Shown: positions 24,039 to 31,631 of the stretch, in pieces
How the letters are laid out: each line of letters starts with the position of its first letter
Position numbering within the stretch: the first letter of the stretch is position 1
IMG/VR virus record: IMGVR_UViG_3300003890_000037
Location: 1-38,638 of that record
Length of the DNA stretch: 38,638 bases
Reading direction: 5' to 3' (one strand)
Source: a virus
The notes under the pieces: generated by a model
Database searches by the model: none
Seen by the model: the letters and a program-made list of their open reading frames with translations, nothing else
What the model was told of the DNA's origin: nothing
Position numbers and translations under genes: made by a program

Positions 24039-24567
24039 CTGGCTCCTTAGCAAATTGATCCACCCAATAAAGACCCATACCTATCGCTGCGAGTTCGTCC
24101 TCCGATTTGACCCGCCCTTGATAAGATACAAGTGGGGTTCTTTTGCTCTTCCATTCACAGAACTTTTGCCAAGATTGGATAGGAATGTCCGCTCGAATAT
24201 CGCTGCAGATATCAGCAAGAGAACTCCCAATAACACCGACAGACCAATGAGTATAAACATGGCAATTTCGAGGAAGCTGCTCAATGTGAACCTCATCTAA
24301 CTTAATAGTAGCAGTTTGTTTATACTGCCGATAGAGCGCTGATAGCCGCTTAAAGACAGGTAACTCATTATCAATATCAATCGTTCCACTTGCTACAAAC
24401 TTACGCTCGTTAAACAGAGCCCAGCCAGTTGAGATGGAAGCCGGGTCAATAAATAGACGAAGCCTTGGTTTAGCTGGCGGACTGGTCTGCTTTAGCGACA
24501 GCTTGGATTTCCGCGCCGGACGGCGCGCTGACTGGCGCCGGTTGAGAGAGATTGATTTTCGTTTCAT
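24025..24567 (-). CDS. RuvC-like Holliday junction resolvase
   Basis: 180 residues from ATG 24567; GTG at 24588 is an alternative. After a 35-residue basic, disordered N-terminus the RNase H-fold core begins with LFIDPASISTGWALF (Asp41), then VHIEQLP (Glu96) and SEDELAAIGMG (acidic residues near 157), the pattern of RuvC-type nucleases. It would resolve branched replication intermediates before packaging. It overlaps genes on both sides, consistent with a tightly packed operon. Confidence 0.75.
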   Translation of the reverse strand: MKRKSISLNRRQSARRPARKSKLSLKQTSPPAKPRLRLFIDPASISTGWALFNERKFVASGTIDIDNELPVFKRLSALYRQYKQTATIKLDEVHIEQLPRNCHVYTHWSVGVIGSSLADICSDIRADIPIQSWQKFCEWKSKRTPLVSYQGRVKSEDELAAIGMGLYWVDQFAKEPDEKA

Positions 24568-24859
24568 ACTTCTTTTGCACTCCTGCACTTAAACGATCAT
24601 CAATTTCATTTCGAGGAATTACGTTGATTTTTACTTGCACAGGATCATCTTCTTTCAGTTCTCCAAGAGCAGCATGTAGCCTGCGTAGGCGCGTCTTAAG
24701 TTGTTCAACATCAAGCAAATTCTTCGGATTAACAAGTAGCACACTATAAACCAGCGCCGCCTCTTTAATTTCAGGCATTTCATCAAGCTGTTCGATATAC
24801 GAGCGCAGAGCCATCCGAAGATGAGACACCGGTATAAATTCGCTGTTCGGGTTTGACAT
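24470..24859 (-). CDS. Hypothetical protein in the replication operon
   Basis: 129 residues. Mostly helical in the first 70 residues (LRMALRSYIEQLDEMPEIKE), followed by a short beta region (VQVKINVIP) and a disordered Ala/Ser-rich tail. It overlaps the polymerase gene by 77 bp and the resolvase gene by 98 bp. I recognise no family; a replication accessory role is a guess from place. Confidence 0.55.
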   Translation of the reverse strand: MSNPNSEFIPVSHLRMALRSYIEQLDEMPEIKEAALVYSVLLVNPKNLLDVEQLKTRLRRLHAALGELKEDDPVQVKINVIPRNEIDDRLSAGVQKKYETKINLSQPAPVSAPSGAEIQAVAKADQSAS

Positions 24860-26759
24860 GCGTTTTCTCCTCTTTTTTAATCCACTTGTCCGTTTCAGAC
24901 AGTGAGGTTAAAATCTTAACGTCAGCTTTTAACGGAACTGACAACTTGTAAACATTTTCAGCAAGATACTTGATACGAACTGCAAAGTGTTCCGCTGCAT
25001 TTTCGGGAACCTGGACCACAACAGAGTCATGTACCTGCGTTACAATGCGGACTCCGGCTTTGTGTAATTCAATCATTGCTCGCTTTGTAATTGAAGCACC
25101 CAAGCTTTGAATGGGGAAGTTATAACCCTGCTTTATCACATGCTTAAACTCTCGGCTTCGCTCGTTAAATTTTTTGAGTTCCGGCAAGCGGCGGACCCGC
25201 CCCAGCTCTGAAACCACCAGCCCATGTCTGCACATGAAATCCCGCTGTCGCTCCAGGTACGCCTTGTAACCTTGATAAATTGAGTAGAAGCCGTCGATGA
25301 TTTTTGCGCAAACTTCAGGAGGCTTCGTCAAGATCTGTGCCAGCCTATACGGGCTCGCATCATAGATCATCGCGAAGTTAACAGTTTTACCCGTCTGGCG
25401 GTCTTCTCCAATAGTCTTAGCTGTTATCTCATGTAGATCGAGTCCTTCATTGTAAGCCTTCAGAAGCATTGGGTCCTGACTCAAATGGGCCGCTAAGCGC
25501 AGCTCCAACTGTGAGTAATCGAAGTAAATGAAGACATGGCCAGGGTCAGGAATGAAGAAACGTTTAATCTCAGACCCTCGGGGCAAATTCTGCATGTTGG
25601 GGTTGCGTGAGGACAGACGACCAGTAACTGTCCCCCCGCGTGTTCCTTCTTTGCCCCGCCCTGATTGGAGGTACTCTGCATAGATTTGATCGTTTTCAAC
25701 GTGGGAAAGAAGTCCTTTATCTTCACCCGTATATGTCGTGAGCAACTTCAATTGCTTTTTCCAGGTCTGATAGATTTTAAGTATTTGTCCTTCTCGCGTA
25801 TTCTCTGAATAACGGGAAGCCAAAACTTTGATAGCGGATTCTGCAGTCGAAAGAGCCCCCGTAGAAGTAGTCTCAATACCCGTTTGATTAAGAGCAAGCT
25901 TTCCAAAGAGCAACGCACGTAGGTGATCTGCACTCTGCCAATTAAATTTGGTGCCGTGCTTATCGGATTGACGCTTGACGCCTTGTTTGCCACGTTCGCT
26001 CTTACGGAGGCTAATAGCTTCTTGGTAGAGGTCTTCCTCAATTTCTTCAATCTCGGTTTTGCAGAGGTCATATAAACACCCTAACTTATTTTGGATGTCT
26101 TTGTCAAGTGTTTCTCGGTAACGAATAAGCTGCAGAGTATCTATGCGAATTCCTTTAAGTTCCAGATCCATCAAAACAGCTTCAGTTGGCATCCCTTCTT
26201 CGAGGAAGTAATCTCGGATAGTTTTTGAAAACCCCCAGGCGCGCATAGTCATATCAATTTGTTTCATCTTGTCCCTAAATATTTCCCATAAGCGATAAGT
26301 ATTTAGACAATCTTCCTTGCAGTACTTGCCTATTAGACCTAGGTAGGGGCGGCTAGAGTCGGCTAAATCGGCTCGGCAGAGGTCTGCTACGCTCTTGCCT
26401 TTGATCGCAGCAACGGCGCGATCAATCTCCCGCTTCCCCTCAAGTGAGTAGGCGCCGAGCCACTTCTCCGAGAGGGGCTTTAGTCCCAGCTCCTGGTTTT
26501 CATCAAGCAGTTGTGCTAGCAGTTTAGTGTCCCAGATCCGCGCCGCGATCCTGAAGCCCCGCATTCGCAGGAATTTCAGGTCAAAGCGCAAATTATGCCC
26601 TACGATATCCGTAGCCTGGTCAAGAACCGCTTGGATTGTTGCACGATCCTCGATAGGATAATAAGTGGCTTCTGCTGCATTTAGTGCAATCCCCACGCCA
26701 TGTATTTGATCTAGGCGGGGGTTTAGCCCCGTTGTCTCTATGTCAAGAGTTATTAGCAT
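24783..26759 (-). CDS. polA: DNA polymerase, family A, with 3'-5' exonuclease
   Basis: 658 residues. Exonuclease domain: LDIETTG at residues 5-11 and NLRFDLKFL near 57, ending at KYCKEDCLNTYRLW. Polymerase motifs: A (IYFDYSQLELR, about 411), B (RQTGKTVNFAMIYDASPY, about 457) and C (TQVHDSVVVQVP, about 573). In motif B the residue after the conserved Tyr is Asp rather than the common Gly. The size, without a 5'-3' nuclease domain, matches phage replicative enzymes. The start overlaps a small HTH-like gene by 7 bp. Confidence 0.95.
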   Translation of the reverse strand: MLITLDIETTGLNPRLDQIHGVGIALNAAEATYYPIEDRATIQAVLDQATDIVGHNLRFDLKFLRMRGFRIAARIWDTKLLAQLLDENQELGLKPLSEKWLGAYSLEGKREIDRAVAAIKGKSVADLCRADLADSSRPYLGLIGKYCKEDCLNTYRLWEIFRDKMKQIDMTMRAWGFSKTIRDYFLEEGMPTEAVLMDLELKGIRIDTLQLIRYRETLDKDIQNKLGCLYDLCKTEIEEIEEDLYQEAISLRKSERGKQGVKRQSDKHGTKFNWQSADHLRALLFGKLALNQTGIETTSTGALSTAESAIKVLASRYSENTREGQILKIYQTWKKQLKLLTTYTGEDKGLLSHVENDQIYAEYLQSGRGKEGTRGGTVTGRLSSRNPNMQNLPRGSEIKRFFIPDPGHVFIYFDYSQLELRLAAHLSQDPMLLKAYNEGLDLHEITAKTIGEDRQTGKTVNFAMIYDASPYRLAQILTKPPEVCAKIIDGFYSIYQGYKAYLERQRDFMCRHGLVVSELGRVRRLPELKKFNERSREFKHVIKQGYNFPIQSLGASITKRAMIELHKAGVRIVTQVHDSVVVQVPENAAEHFAVRIKYLAENVYKLSVPLKADVKILTSLSETDKWIKKEEKTHVKPEQRIYTGVSSSDGSALVYRTA

Positions 26760-26941
26760 TTTTGTTCCGCATAGTCACGAATTACGGACATGAGAACCGC
26801 ACTTCGAGAAACCTTCAACGCCTTTGCATAGCGCCTGATTCGCTTTCCTTTGTACAGATGCTTAGACATACAATATTCAGCAAGCATCCTACATGCTTGA
26901 TCATGTTTCTGACAGAGTTCTTCTAACGTCGAAATTTTCAT
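26753..26941 (-). CDS. Small HTH-like protein
   Basis: 62 residues. After a helical N-terminus with two Cys residues comes KGKRIRRYAKALKVSRSAVL, which looks like a helix-turn-helix DNA-recognition element. The gene overlaps the ATPase stop by 4 bp (ATGA) and the polymerase start by 7 bp, so it is translationally coupled. It could regulate the operon or assist replication initiation. Confidence 0.55.
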   Translation of the reverse strand: MKISTLEELCQKHDQACRMLAEYCMSKHLYKGKRIRRYAKALKVSRSAVLMSVIRDYAEQKC

Positions 26942-27780
26942 ATTGGGATCACTTCTTGTTCTCGTAGTTTAAAGATAAAGCTACGATCATCCCGGCCACC
27001 CTTGCAGACCTTTTCAAGTATGATGGATTGATCCGCAGGCCCGTGCCGATTGTACATACATTCTAGGATAATTTCCTTCCGTTCGCGATTTATCCGCATA
27101 TCAAACTGCTGCTCGACCGTGTACTCGATTCGTCCCGATTCCTTAGCGGCATCACGCATTGCTTCCCCATAAGCCCCCCGACGCTTTTCACAAGTGATTA
27201 GTATAGTTAACTTGCGATTGAATTTCAACTTAAGGTAGTCTAAAAAAAGAAGCCAACCATCAACGGACGAGCGCATGTTATCAAGCTGCATAGGCAGTTT
27301 GTGTAAGGAATCAATTACTAGGAGCATCTGTTGTGCGTTAGGATTTTCTGCCGCAATACTTGTGAGCACTTCATCAAGGTCTGCCTGCGTGAAATTTTCA
27401 GTACAAAGCTCAAAAGGCAGTGACCCCAAGGCTTGAAAGTTCTTAAGTTTAATCTCATCTGATCTCCGGCAGAATTCTTGCCAAGGCATGTCATAAAAAT
27501 TGGATATTATCCTTTGCTCCATATAATGCCAGCCGTTTTCTCGATCGATGAAAAAAACAGGAACGCCCTGCCGGGCATTATGCAGCGCGATTTGAAGAGC
27601 CAAAGTACTTTTGCAAGCCTTCGGCTCCCCAACTAAGGAAACAATTCCTTGAAGACCCAGCAAGCTGGCGTCAAGAGAAGGCAAGCCAGTTTTTATACCA
27701 TGAACTTTTCGGTTCACGTAGGAGAGAAAACTCTCACAATCTTCTGGCTTGCCCAGCTTGAATTTAGAACGGGAGAGCAT
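26938..27780 (-). CDS. DnaB/RecA-fold ATPase, likely replicative helicase, with altered P-loop
   Basis: 280 residues from ATG 27780 (site AGGAAAGG); ATG 27834 is an upstream alternative. P-loop GEPKACKST (51-59) has Cys at the sixth position, where family members have Gly (GxxxxGKS/T). Walker B is MLLVIDS (152-158), and an ENGW follows strand 2 as in DnaB-like proteins. No primase domain is attached and none is seen elsewhere. It would unwind DNA for the polymerase or act as a RecA-like loader. The Cys substitution might reduce ATP turnover. Confidence 0.75.
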   Translation of the reverse strand: MLSRSKFKLGKPEDCESFLSYVNRKVHGIKTGLPSLDASLLGLQGIVSLVGEPKACKSTLALQIALHNARQGVPVFFIDRENGWHYMEQRIISNFYDMPWQEFCRRSDEIKLKNFQALGSLPFELCTENFTQADLDEVLTSIAAENPNAQQMLLVIDSLHKLPMQLDNMRSSVDGWLLFLDYLKLKFNRKLTILITCEKRRGAYGEAMRDAAKESGRIEYTVEQQFDMRINRERKEIILECMYNRHGPADQSIILEKVCKGGRDDRSFIFKLREQEVIPI

Positions 27781-28075
27781 TCCCCGCAACCTTTCCTGCA
27801 TTGGCAGTCGAAGAGACCCCAGCCGCAGCGCCATTCTTTCGTGACAGTGTTGGCTTCACAACCACGTCGGGCGACTTCGCAGACTTCTTTAAGCCAGTCA
27901 TAGGAAAGATAGACAGTTCAATATAGCCCCGCTGGTTCACATGAAGCTTTGCAAGCTGCTCTGCTTTGATGAGAACCTTAATGTAGACTACGTTTTGGTT
28001 AGTCCGCTTATCAGTATATTCAGACTTGTAGCCAAAGCCCAAGTCATCTTGTCGTTTTTGTCCGTTACCAGTCAT
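27764..28075 (-). CDS. Possible single-stranded DNA-binding protein
   Basis: 103 residues from ATG 28075 (site GAGG); GTG 28084 is possible. A beta-rich N-terminal half (VVYIKVLIKAEQ, GYIELSIFPM) could form an OB fold, then a flexible Ala/Gly-rich stretch and an end GNALPF. Bacterial SSBs end in an acidic -PF peptide; here the -PF is kept but the acidic residues are missing. Position between recombination nuclease and helicase supports a DNA-binding role. Confidence 0.45.
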   Translation of the reverse strand: MTGNGQKRQDDLGFGYKSEYTDKRTNQNVVYIKVLIKAEQLAKLHVNQRGYIELSIFPMTGLKKSAKSPDVVVKPTLSRKNGAAAGVSSTANAGKVAGNALPF

Positions 28076-28095
28076 TAGTATCACCTCAGGTTAGT

Positions 28096-28115
28096 AAGGA
28101 GAGATTACTCCTTTT
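28096..28115. other. Hairpin in the gap between nuclease and SSB-like genes
   Basis: AAGGAG (28096-28101) and CTCCTT (28108-28113) pair around a 6-nt loop. On the plus strand T-rich sequence follows; on the minus (coding) strand it does not. It may block antisense transcription or act as an mRNA processing site in the replication operon. Confidence 0.3.
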
Positions 28116-28151
28116 GTTTATATATTCGGTTACCCGAAAATCCTCGACTTC

Positions 28152-29096
28152 CTAGTATTTAGTGTTAGGGAAACGCCGTCGATATTCAGTCGTTGCTAGT
28201 ACAGCCAAACGATCCATTTCTTTTTCAATCCGTTCTGAAGTCCAGCCATCAGCGGCTAAAGCCTTATCCTTGTAATTCGAGTATTTAATCTGCCAATCAC
28301 CCGGCACGGATTCTTTCTTTATGATCTTACGAAGCTGTGAATCCGAAATATCTCGCATGCTTTCTTGATCCAGCGGATAGATGTATTTGTATTCGCCCTG
28401 TGGGGGAATCCGTTTTGCAATGTGGTAGTCTAAAATTTCCCAACGTTTGAGTGCGTCTTTGATATTAACACTCACGGTCAGAGATCCGGTCCGCCCATTC
28501 GAATCTTCAAAGTCAGTTGCACGTACAGTCTGCGTTTCAGGATCATAACTGCAGTTAATCTGAATCATATCCCCGAAATGGGAATCTGAGAGAAGAAAAT
28601 AGAGCAAGCAACCTTTCTTAATCCCAGCCTTTGAGTAGAGATCATGGAGATATAGGCCAATCTGTGTGAGATGGCCGAGATCTGGTTCCGGCGATTCAAA
28701 CAGCTTATTTGCACCAACGCCACTCTTGGTTTTGATTTCTAAAACAAAGTTATCCCAGGTCGCATTTTCCTTAACACCCAGCACATCATCCACATACCCA
28801 TCCCAGTTCGGGTTAGAGCCGCCGACGGGAACTTGAGAGCCAATCAAATGGATCCCAAGCAGGTGCAGATTGCTGAGAATCATATCGCGTAAACCCTTTT
28901 CGAGAGCTTCGCCAGCAAGCATTTTCATAGCGCCGGTTAGATCTGTCGGATTGGTTATGGGTTCGGCGATCCAAGACCAGTATTGGTCTCTGAGACACTT
29001 AAGATTTTGCGAGGCATAATGGCCCCGACGATCCCGAAAGTGTAGTCGCTGCTGTGACGTTGCATACTGAACTATTTTTTTGATTAGTTGCTTCAT
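28152..29096 (-). CDS. PD-(D/E)XK nuclease, RecB/Cas4-like
   Basis: 314 residues, first gene of the leftward replication operon. The catalytic set is visible: Glu63 (AGEALEKG), Asp103 (GYVDDVL), Glu120-x-Lys122 (LEIKTK) and a QxxxY-type helix with Gln145 (HLTQIGLYL). Such enzymes serve as phage exonucleases in recombination or host DNA breakdown. The Cys residues do not suggest an Fe-S cluster. ATG 29096 is the first base(s) of the predicted transcript from 29131-29103, so the mRNA may be leaderless; otherwise AGGG at 29107 is the ribosome site. Confidence 0.85.
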   Translation of the reverse strand: MKQLIKKIVQYATSQQRLHFRDRRGHYASQNLKCLRDQYWSWIAEPITNPTDLTGAMKMLAGEALEKGLRDMILSNLHLLGIHLIGSQVPVGGSNPNWDGYVDDVLGVKENATWDNFVLEIKTKSGVGANKLFESPEPDLGHLTQIGLYLHDLYSKAGIKKGCLLYFLLSDSHFGDMIQINCSYDPETQTVRATDFEDSNGRTGSLTVSVNIKDALKRWEILDYHIAKRIPPQGEYKYIYPLDQESMRDISDSQLRKIIKKESVPGDWQIKYSNYKDKALAADGWTSERIEKEMDRLAVLATTEYRRRFPNTKY

Positions 29097-29102
29097 GTAT
29101 TA

Positions 29103-29131
29103 ACCCTACCACGATTCAAAAAAGCGGTCAA
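29103..29131 (-). promoter_or_regulatory. Leftward promoter of the replication operon, TTGACC-17-TAGGGT
   Basis: On the minus strand TTGACC (29131-29126), a 17-bp spacer and TAGGGT (29108-29103). Its -35 box lies three bases from the -35 box of the rightward promoter at 29135, so the two would compete for polymerase. The start would fall on or next to the nuclease ATG. Confidence 0.4.
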
Positions 29132-29134
29132 CAC

Positions 29135-29163
29135 TTGACAAATTGTAAAATTCATGCTAGGAT
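29135..29163 (+). promoter_or_regulatory. Rightward early promoter, TTGACA-17-TAGGAT
   Basis: A perfect -35 box (29135-29140), 17-bp spacer and TAGGAT (29158-29163), identical in design to the promoter at 71-99. A second candidate, TTGCAA-17-TAGGGT (29238-29266), lies nearer the first gene. Together they would drive the operon from 29286. The 120-bp leader holds a run of eight C and pyrimidine-rich sequence without a gene. Confidence 0.6.
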
Positions 29164-29285
29164 ATTCCTATATCCCCCCCGGCCTAGTGTCTTGCTTTCC
29201 CTGTCTACTGCCCCCGCCTCGCATCTGCAGCTTCCACTTGCAAAGCTAATTAATATATGTTAGGGTATAAATAGAAGGCTCGATT

Positions 29286-29507
29286 ATGTCTCGTATCGTT
29301 CTACTACACATGTTGGCACAAGCGGTTGACGATGTGTTGCGGTATGAGCTAGGGGAGCCTTTGGTCGGCCTGGTTAAAGAGAGGGAGGATGAGGCTTATG
29401 AAGACGCGTTATCCTTCCTCTCCCAGTACCCCCGGCTAATTCAACGACTTCAGGTAGTTGACAAACAGCAATGGCTTGAGGAGATTACAAATGCCAGAGG
29501 CCACTAA
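29286..29507 (+). CDS. Hypothetical early protein
   Basis: 73 residues, first gene after the early promoters. Helical, acidic middle (VKEREDEAYEDALSFL). ATG follows AGAAGG. Its stop overlaps the next gene by 17 bp. First early genes in phages often encode host-takeover factors, but nothing in the sequence shows a function. Confidence 0.6.
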   Translation: MSRIVLLHMLAQAVDDVLRYELGEPLVGLVKEREDEAYEDALSFLSQYPRLIQRLQVVDKQQWLEEITNARGH

Positions 29508-29961
29508 ATTAATGGTGCAAAAACAGGGAACGCTCTTTACGGTCCACCTCGACTCCCTAGGCCGACCCATTCCTGTGAAGTCTCATGGGGAGAGCCCGGC
29601 AGGGGCATTTCCCTTCACCTGTACCAGTATTAACGAACTGAGGGAAAAGTTTCCTGGCTTTGACTATATCTTTCTTGAAGCCCCGCCGCGAAAGCCGCCG
29701 CCAGTTATTGAGAATGACGAGATCGATGCTTCGGAAGTTGCCCTTACCATGCAGCAAGCAATTCGTGCACCTGAGACAGTCCGGCCCTTACCGTCACAAC
29801 CAAAAGTTGCTCCTGCAAATGACGCGCGCTTACGTCATGCTGAAGAATTTTTAAAGCGGCTTGAGATGGCTCACACGTATGCAAGTAAAAAGAATCGGCG
29901 CACGTTGGATATCCAAATTTCCGTTGTTCGGGAGTTAATTAATGAAGTCTTTCACAAATGA
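29491..29961 (+). CDS. Hypothetical early protein
   Basis: 156 residues from ATG 29491, which has GAGGAG eight bases upstream; an earlier TTG frame start lacks a site. The N-terminal 75 residues look like a small beta domain (GTLFTVHLDSLGRPIPVK); a Pro-rich linker (PPRKPPPVIE) and a basic helical end follow. Overlaps the next gene by 20 bp. No family recognised. Confidence 0.6.
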   Translation: MPEATKLMVQKQGTLFTVHLDSLGRPIPVKSHGESPAGAFPFTCTSINELREKFPGFDYIFLEAPPRKPPPVIENDEIDASEVALTMQQAIRAPETVRPLPSQPKVAPANDARLRHAEEFLKRLEMAHTYASKKNRRTLDIQISVVRELINEVFHK

Positions 29962-30130
29962 TGTTACGCGAGTGGGCGTGCTTTGTGTTCTTCCAGCACG
30001 TGGAAAGAAAAAGGACTATATTATTGGTTGGACATTTAAGCCCCACTACTACACAACGAAACAGGGCGTGCGCTTTCTAGTTACCTTGTGGGAGCTGTCG
30101 GAACAGTATGATTATTTTACGCGAGTCTAA
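29942..30130 (+). CDS. Small hypothetical protein
   Basis: 62 residues, aromatic-rich (IIGWTFKPHYYTTKQG). A decamer TTACGCGAGT occurs near both ends of the gene (29964-29973 and 30117-30126) and seems to have been used in the rearrangement downstream: the same decamer starts the second direct-repeat copy. In the ancestral order this gene probably lay directly before the small terminase gene. Confidence 0.6.
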   Translation: MKSFTNDVTRVGVLCVLPARGKKKDYIIGWTFKPHYYTTKQGVRFLVTLWELSEQYDYFTRV

Positions 30131-30185
30131 AGTATGAGTAATGATTCAAAGAAATTGACGATAAAGCAGGAGCGATTCGTTCGCG
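30117..30185. repeat. 69-bp direct repeat, left copy
   Basis: Identical to 31027-31095, offset 910 bp. It covers the end of the 62-residue gene, the small-terminase ribosome region and its first 17 codons. The two copies bracket the CarD cassette. Confidence 0.95.
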
Positions 30186-30316
30186 TTGGGAGGAAGCACG
30201 CGAAACTTCAATCCGAGTGTTTCCAAAATAGCCGAACGCCTGGGCGATTCAGAAGCGAGGCAAAGCATGGGAAGAGATGGCTGCATTCGGTAGGTATTTC
30301 GCTCCCAGCCGGATAA
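30134..30316 (+). pseudogene. Truncated copy of the small terminase start
   Basis: The first 17 codons (MSNDSKKLTIKQERFVR) equal those of the intact gene at 31044. At base 30186 the sequence changes completely and the frame runs through unrelated DNA to a chance stop at 30316. The 60-residue product would keep only the terminase N-terminus. It marks the left junction of the inserted DNA. Confidence 0.8.
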
Positions 30317-30506
30317 TAAGGGTGGCCCTATCCGGGGTCAAATGCTGTGATGTGTCTTAATGTCGATTTTTGTAAGTTATCGAAATTATTTAATTAAAAA
30401 CTGCAGTTTTTCCTGCTTCGGGTCGCTGAAGTGTCTAAACAGGATGCAAACCAAGGTGAGTTGTGGTATAAGCTGTCATCCGTAACGCAAAGGGGTTCAT
30501 ATCGTT
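30186..30506 (+). promoter_or_regulatory. Foreign DNA upstream of the CarD gene, with palindrome and promoter
   Basis: No convincing gene. A perfect 16-bp palindrome at 30396-30411 (AAAAAC/GTTTTT around TGCA) resembles a bidirectional terminator. A possible promoter follows: ATGCAA-17-TATAAG (30444-30472) with a TGG extended -10. The CarD gene may thus keep its own, probably host-derived, terminator and promoter and be expressed independently of the phage operon. Confidence 0.4.
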
Positions 30507-31004
30507 ATGCATCAATTTAAAGTGGGTGATAACGCGGTATATTTGTCGCATGGGGTAGGGATTGTGAAAGGGATCGAGGAGCGAGAGTGCACCCCCGGCA
30601 AGAAGCATCGTTTCTATATCCTTGAGATCCAGGATAATGGCGCCCCCAAAAAAGTTTTTGTCCCTATCGAAACCTCTGGTCAGCGTTTGCGTCCCATTAT
30701 CAAGCAAAAGGAAGTGGAAGAGGTTTATAAGATTTTGCGTAAGCGTGATGATACGCCCGTCGACCATCAGACCTGGAACCGGCGTTACCGCGATTATATG
30801 GAGAAAATCCATACCGGGCAGGTGCAGGAAATCGCCGAGGTCTTGCGCGCCCTTTTTCTTCTGAAGCATGACAAAGATCTTTCCTTCGGGGAACGAAAGC
30901 TTCTCGATCAGGCCAAGACACTTTTGGTGAAGGAGCTTTCACTTGCGCAAAATATTAAGGAATCCGATGTCGAGCGCGAGCTTGAAGGGATCTTCGGCGC
31001 CTAA
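30507..31004 (+). CDS. cdnL: CarD/CdnL-type RNA polymerase-binding transcription regulator
   Basis: 165 residues, the normal family length. The N-terminal RNA polymerase-interacting domain (1-65) begins FKVGDNAVYLSHGVGIVKGI; the helical DNA-binding domain has the conserved Trp90 in QTWNRRYRDY and the FGERKLLDQA and LLVKEL helices. CdnL proteins bind the beta subunit and stabilise open promoter complexes. The sequence is very close to delta-type CdnL as I recall it, and its codon choice is more GC-ending than in the neighbours. It sits in an 835-bp insert bounded by a phage direct repeat, so it was probably taken from a host. Confidence 0.92.
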   Translation: MHQFKVGDNAVYLSHGVGIVKGIEERECTPGKKHRFYILEIQDNGAPKKVFVPIETSGQRLRPIIKQKEVEEVYKILRKRDDTPVDHQTWNRRYRDYMEKIHTGQVQEIAEVLRALFLLKHDKDLSFGERKLLDQAKTLLVKELSLAQNIKESDVERELEGIFGA

Positions 31005-31026
31005 CCCATGATTACCATTGATGATG

Positions 31027-31095
31027 TTACGCGAGTCTAAAGTATGAGTAATGATTCAAAGAAATTGACGATAAAGCAGGAGCGATTCGTTCGCG
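31027..31095. repeat. 69-bp direct repeat, right copy
   Basis: Identical to 30117-30185. The bases immediately before (31021-31036 in total, 16 bp) match 29958-29973, the start of the 62-residue gene, rather than the sequence before the left copy. The right copy thus derives from a molecule in which that gene had been lost between its two TTACGCGAGT decamers. Confidence 0.95.
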
Positions 31096-31427
31096 AAGTT
31101 TCAACTGGCAAGCCAGCTTCTGAGGCGGTAGTCGCTGCTGGCTATCGTCCGACTACCCCCCATAGTGCAGCCCAGATGGGTCATGAGTTAATGAAGAACC
31201 CCCGCATTCAGAATGCGTTGCAAGCCCAGCTTGAGACAGACTATCCTGGCGTGACGCGAAAGGCGGCTGAAGTATTATACCGCATGCTAGATGATGAGAT
31301 GACCGCTCCTATGCTACGAATCAAAATCATTGAACTACTTATGAAGATCTATGGGTGGCAAGCCCCAACTCGACATGCTCAAGTTAATGTTTCGGTTAAG
31401 GACCAATGGAAGTTACCGGAGGATTAG
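31044..31427 (+). CDS. terS: Terminase small subunit
   Basis: 127 residues. KKLTIKQERFVREVSTGKPASEAVVAAGYRP (read in parts) is the Terminase_2/phage TerS helix-turn-helix opening, followed by oligomerisation helices (HSAAQMGHELMKNPRIQ, ARRLDDEMTAPMLR-like). It recognises the packaging site and stimulates TerL. It is unusually far from terL (5139), in the early operon. This is the intact copy; the start is fixed by SD-like TAAAG and by the duplicated leader. Confidence 0.85.
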   Translation: MSNDSKKLTIKQERFVREVSTGKPASEAVVAAGYRPTTPHSAAQMGHELMKNPRIQNALQAQLETDYPGVTRKAAEVLYRMLDDEMTAPMLRIKIIELLMKIYGWQAPTRHAQVNVSVKDQWKLPED

Positions 31428-31430
31428 TAC

Positions 31431-31631
31431 ATGCCAAAAGCAAGCCTAGAATTTAGTTTACCTGAGGAGAACGACGAATATAAAATGACCATGAAGGCGG
31501 GTGATTACTACTCCGCTCTGTGGGATTTATATCAGTTTCTGCGGGCAGATTCAAAGTATGGCGAAGCCAAACATGCAGAGGTTTATGAGAAGTTCTGGGC
31601 GATCTTAAAAGAACATGACGTGGAGATATAA
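31431..31631 (+). CDS. Conserved small phage protein
   Basis: 66 residues. The opening (A-LEF-LPEE---Y) and ALWDLYQFLRAD-KYG resemble a short protein family common in phages, of unknown function. Acidic, mixed alpha/beta. It starts three bases after the terS stop. Confidence 0.7.
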   Translation: MPKASLEFSLPEENDEYKMTMKAGDYYSALWDLYQFLRADSKYGEAKHAEVYEKFWAILKEHDVEI

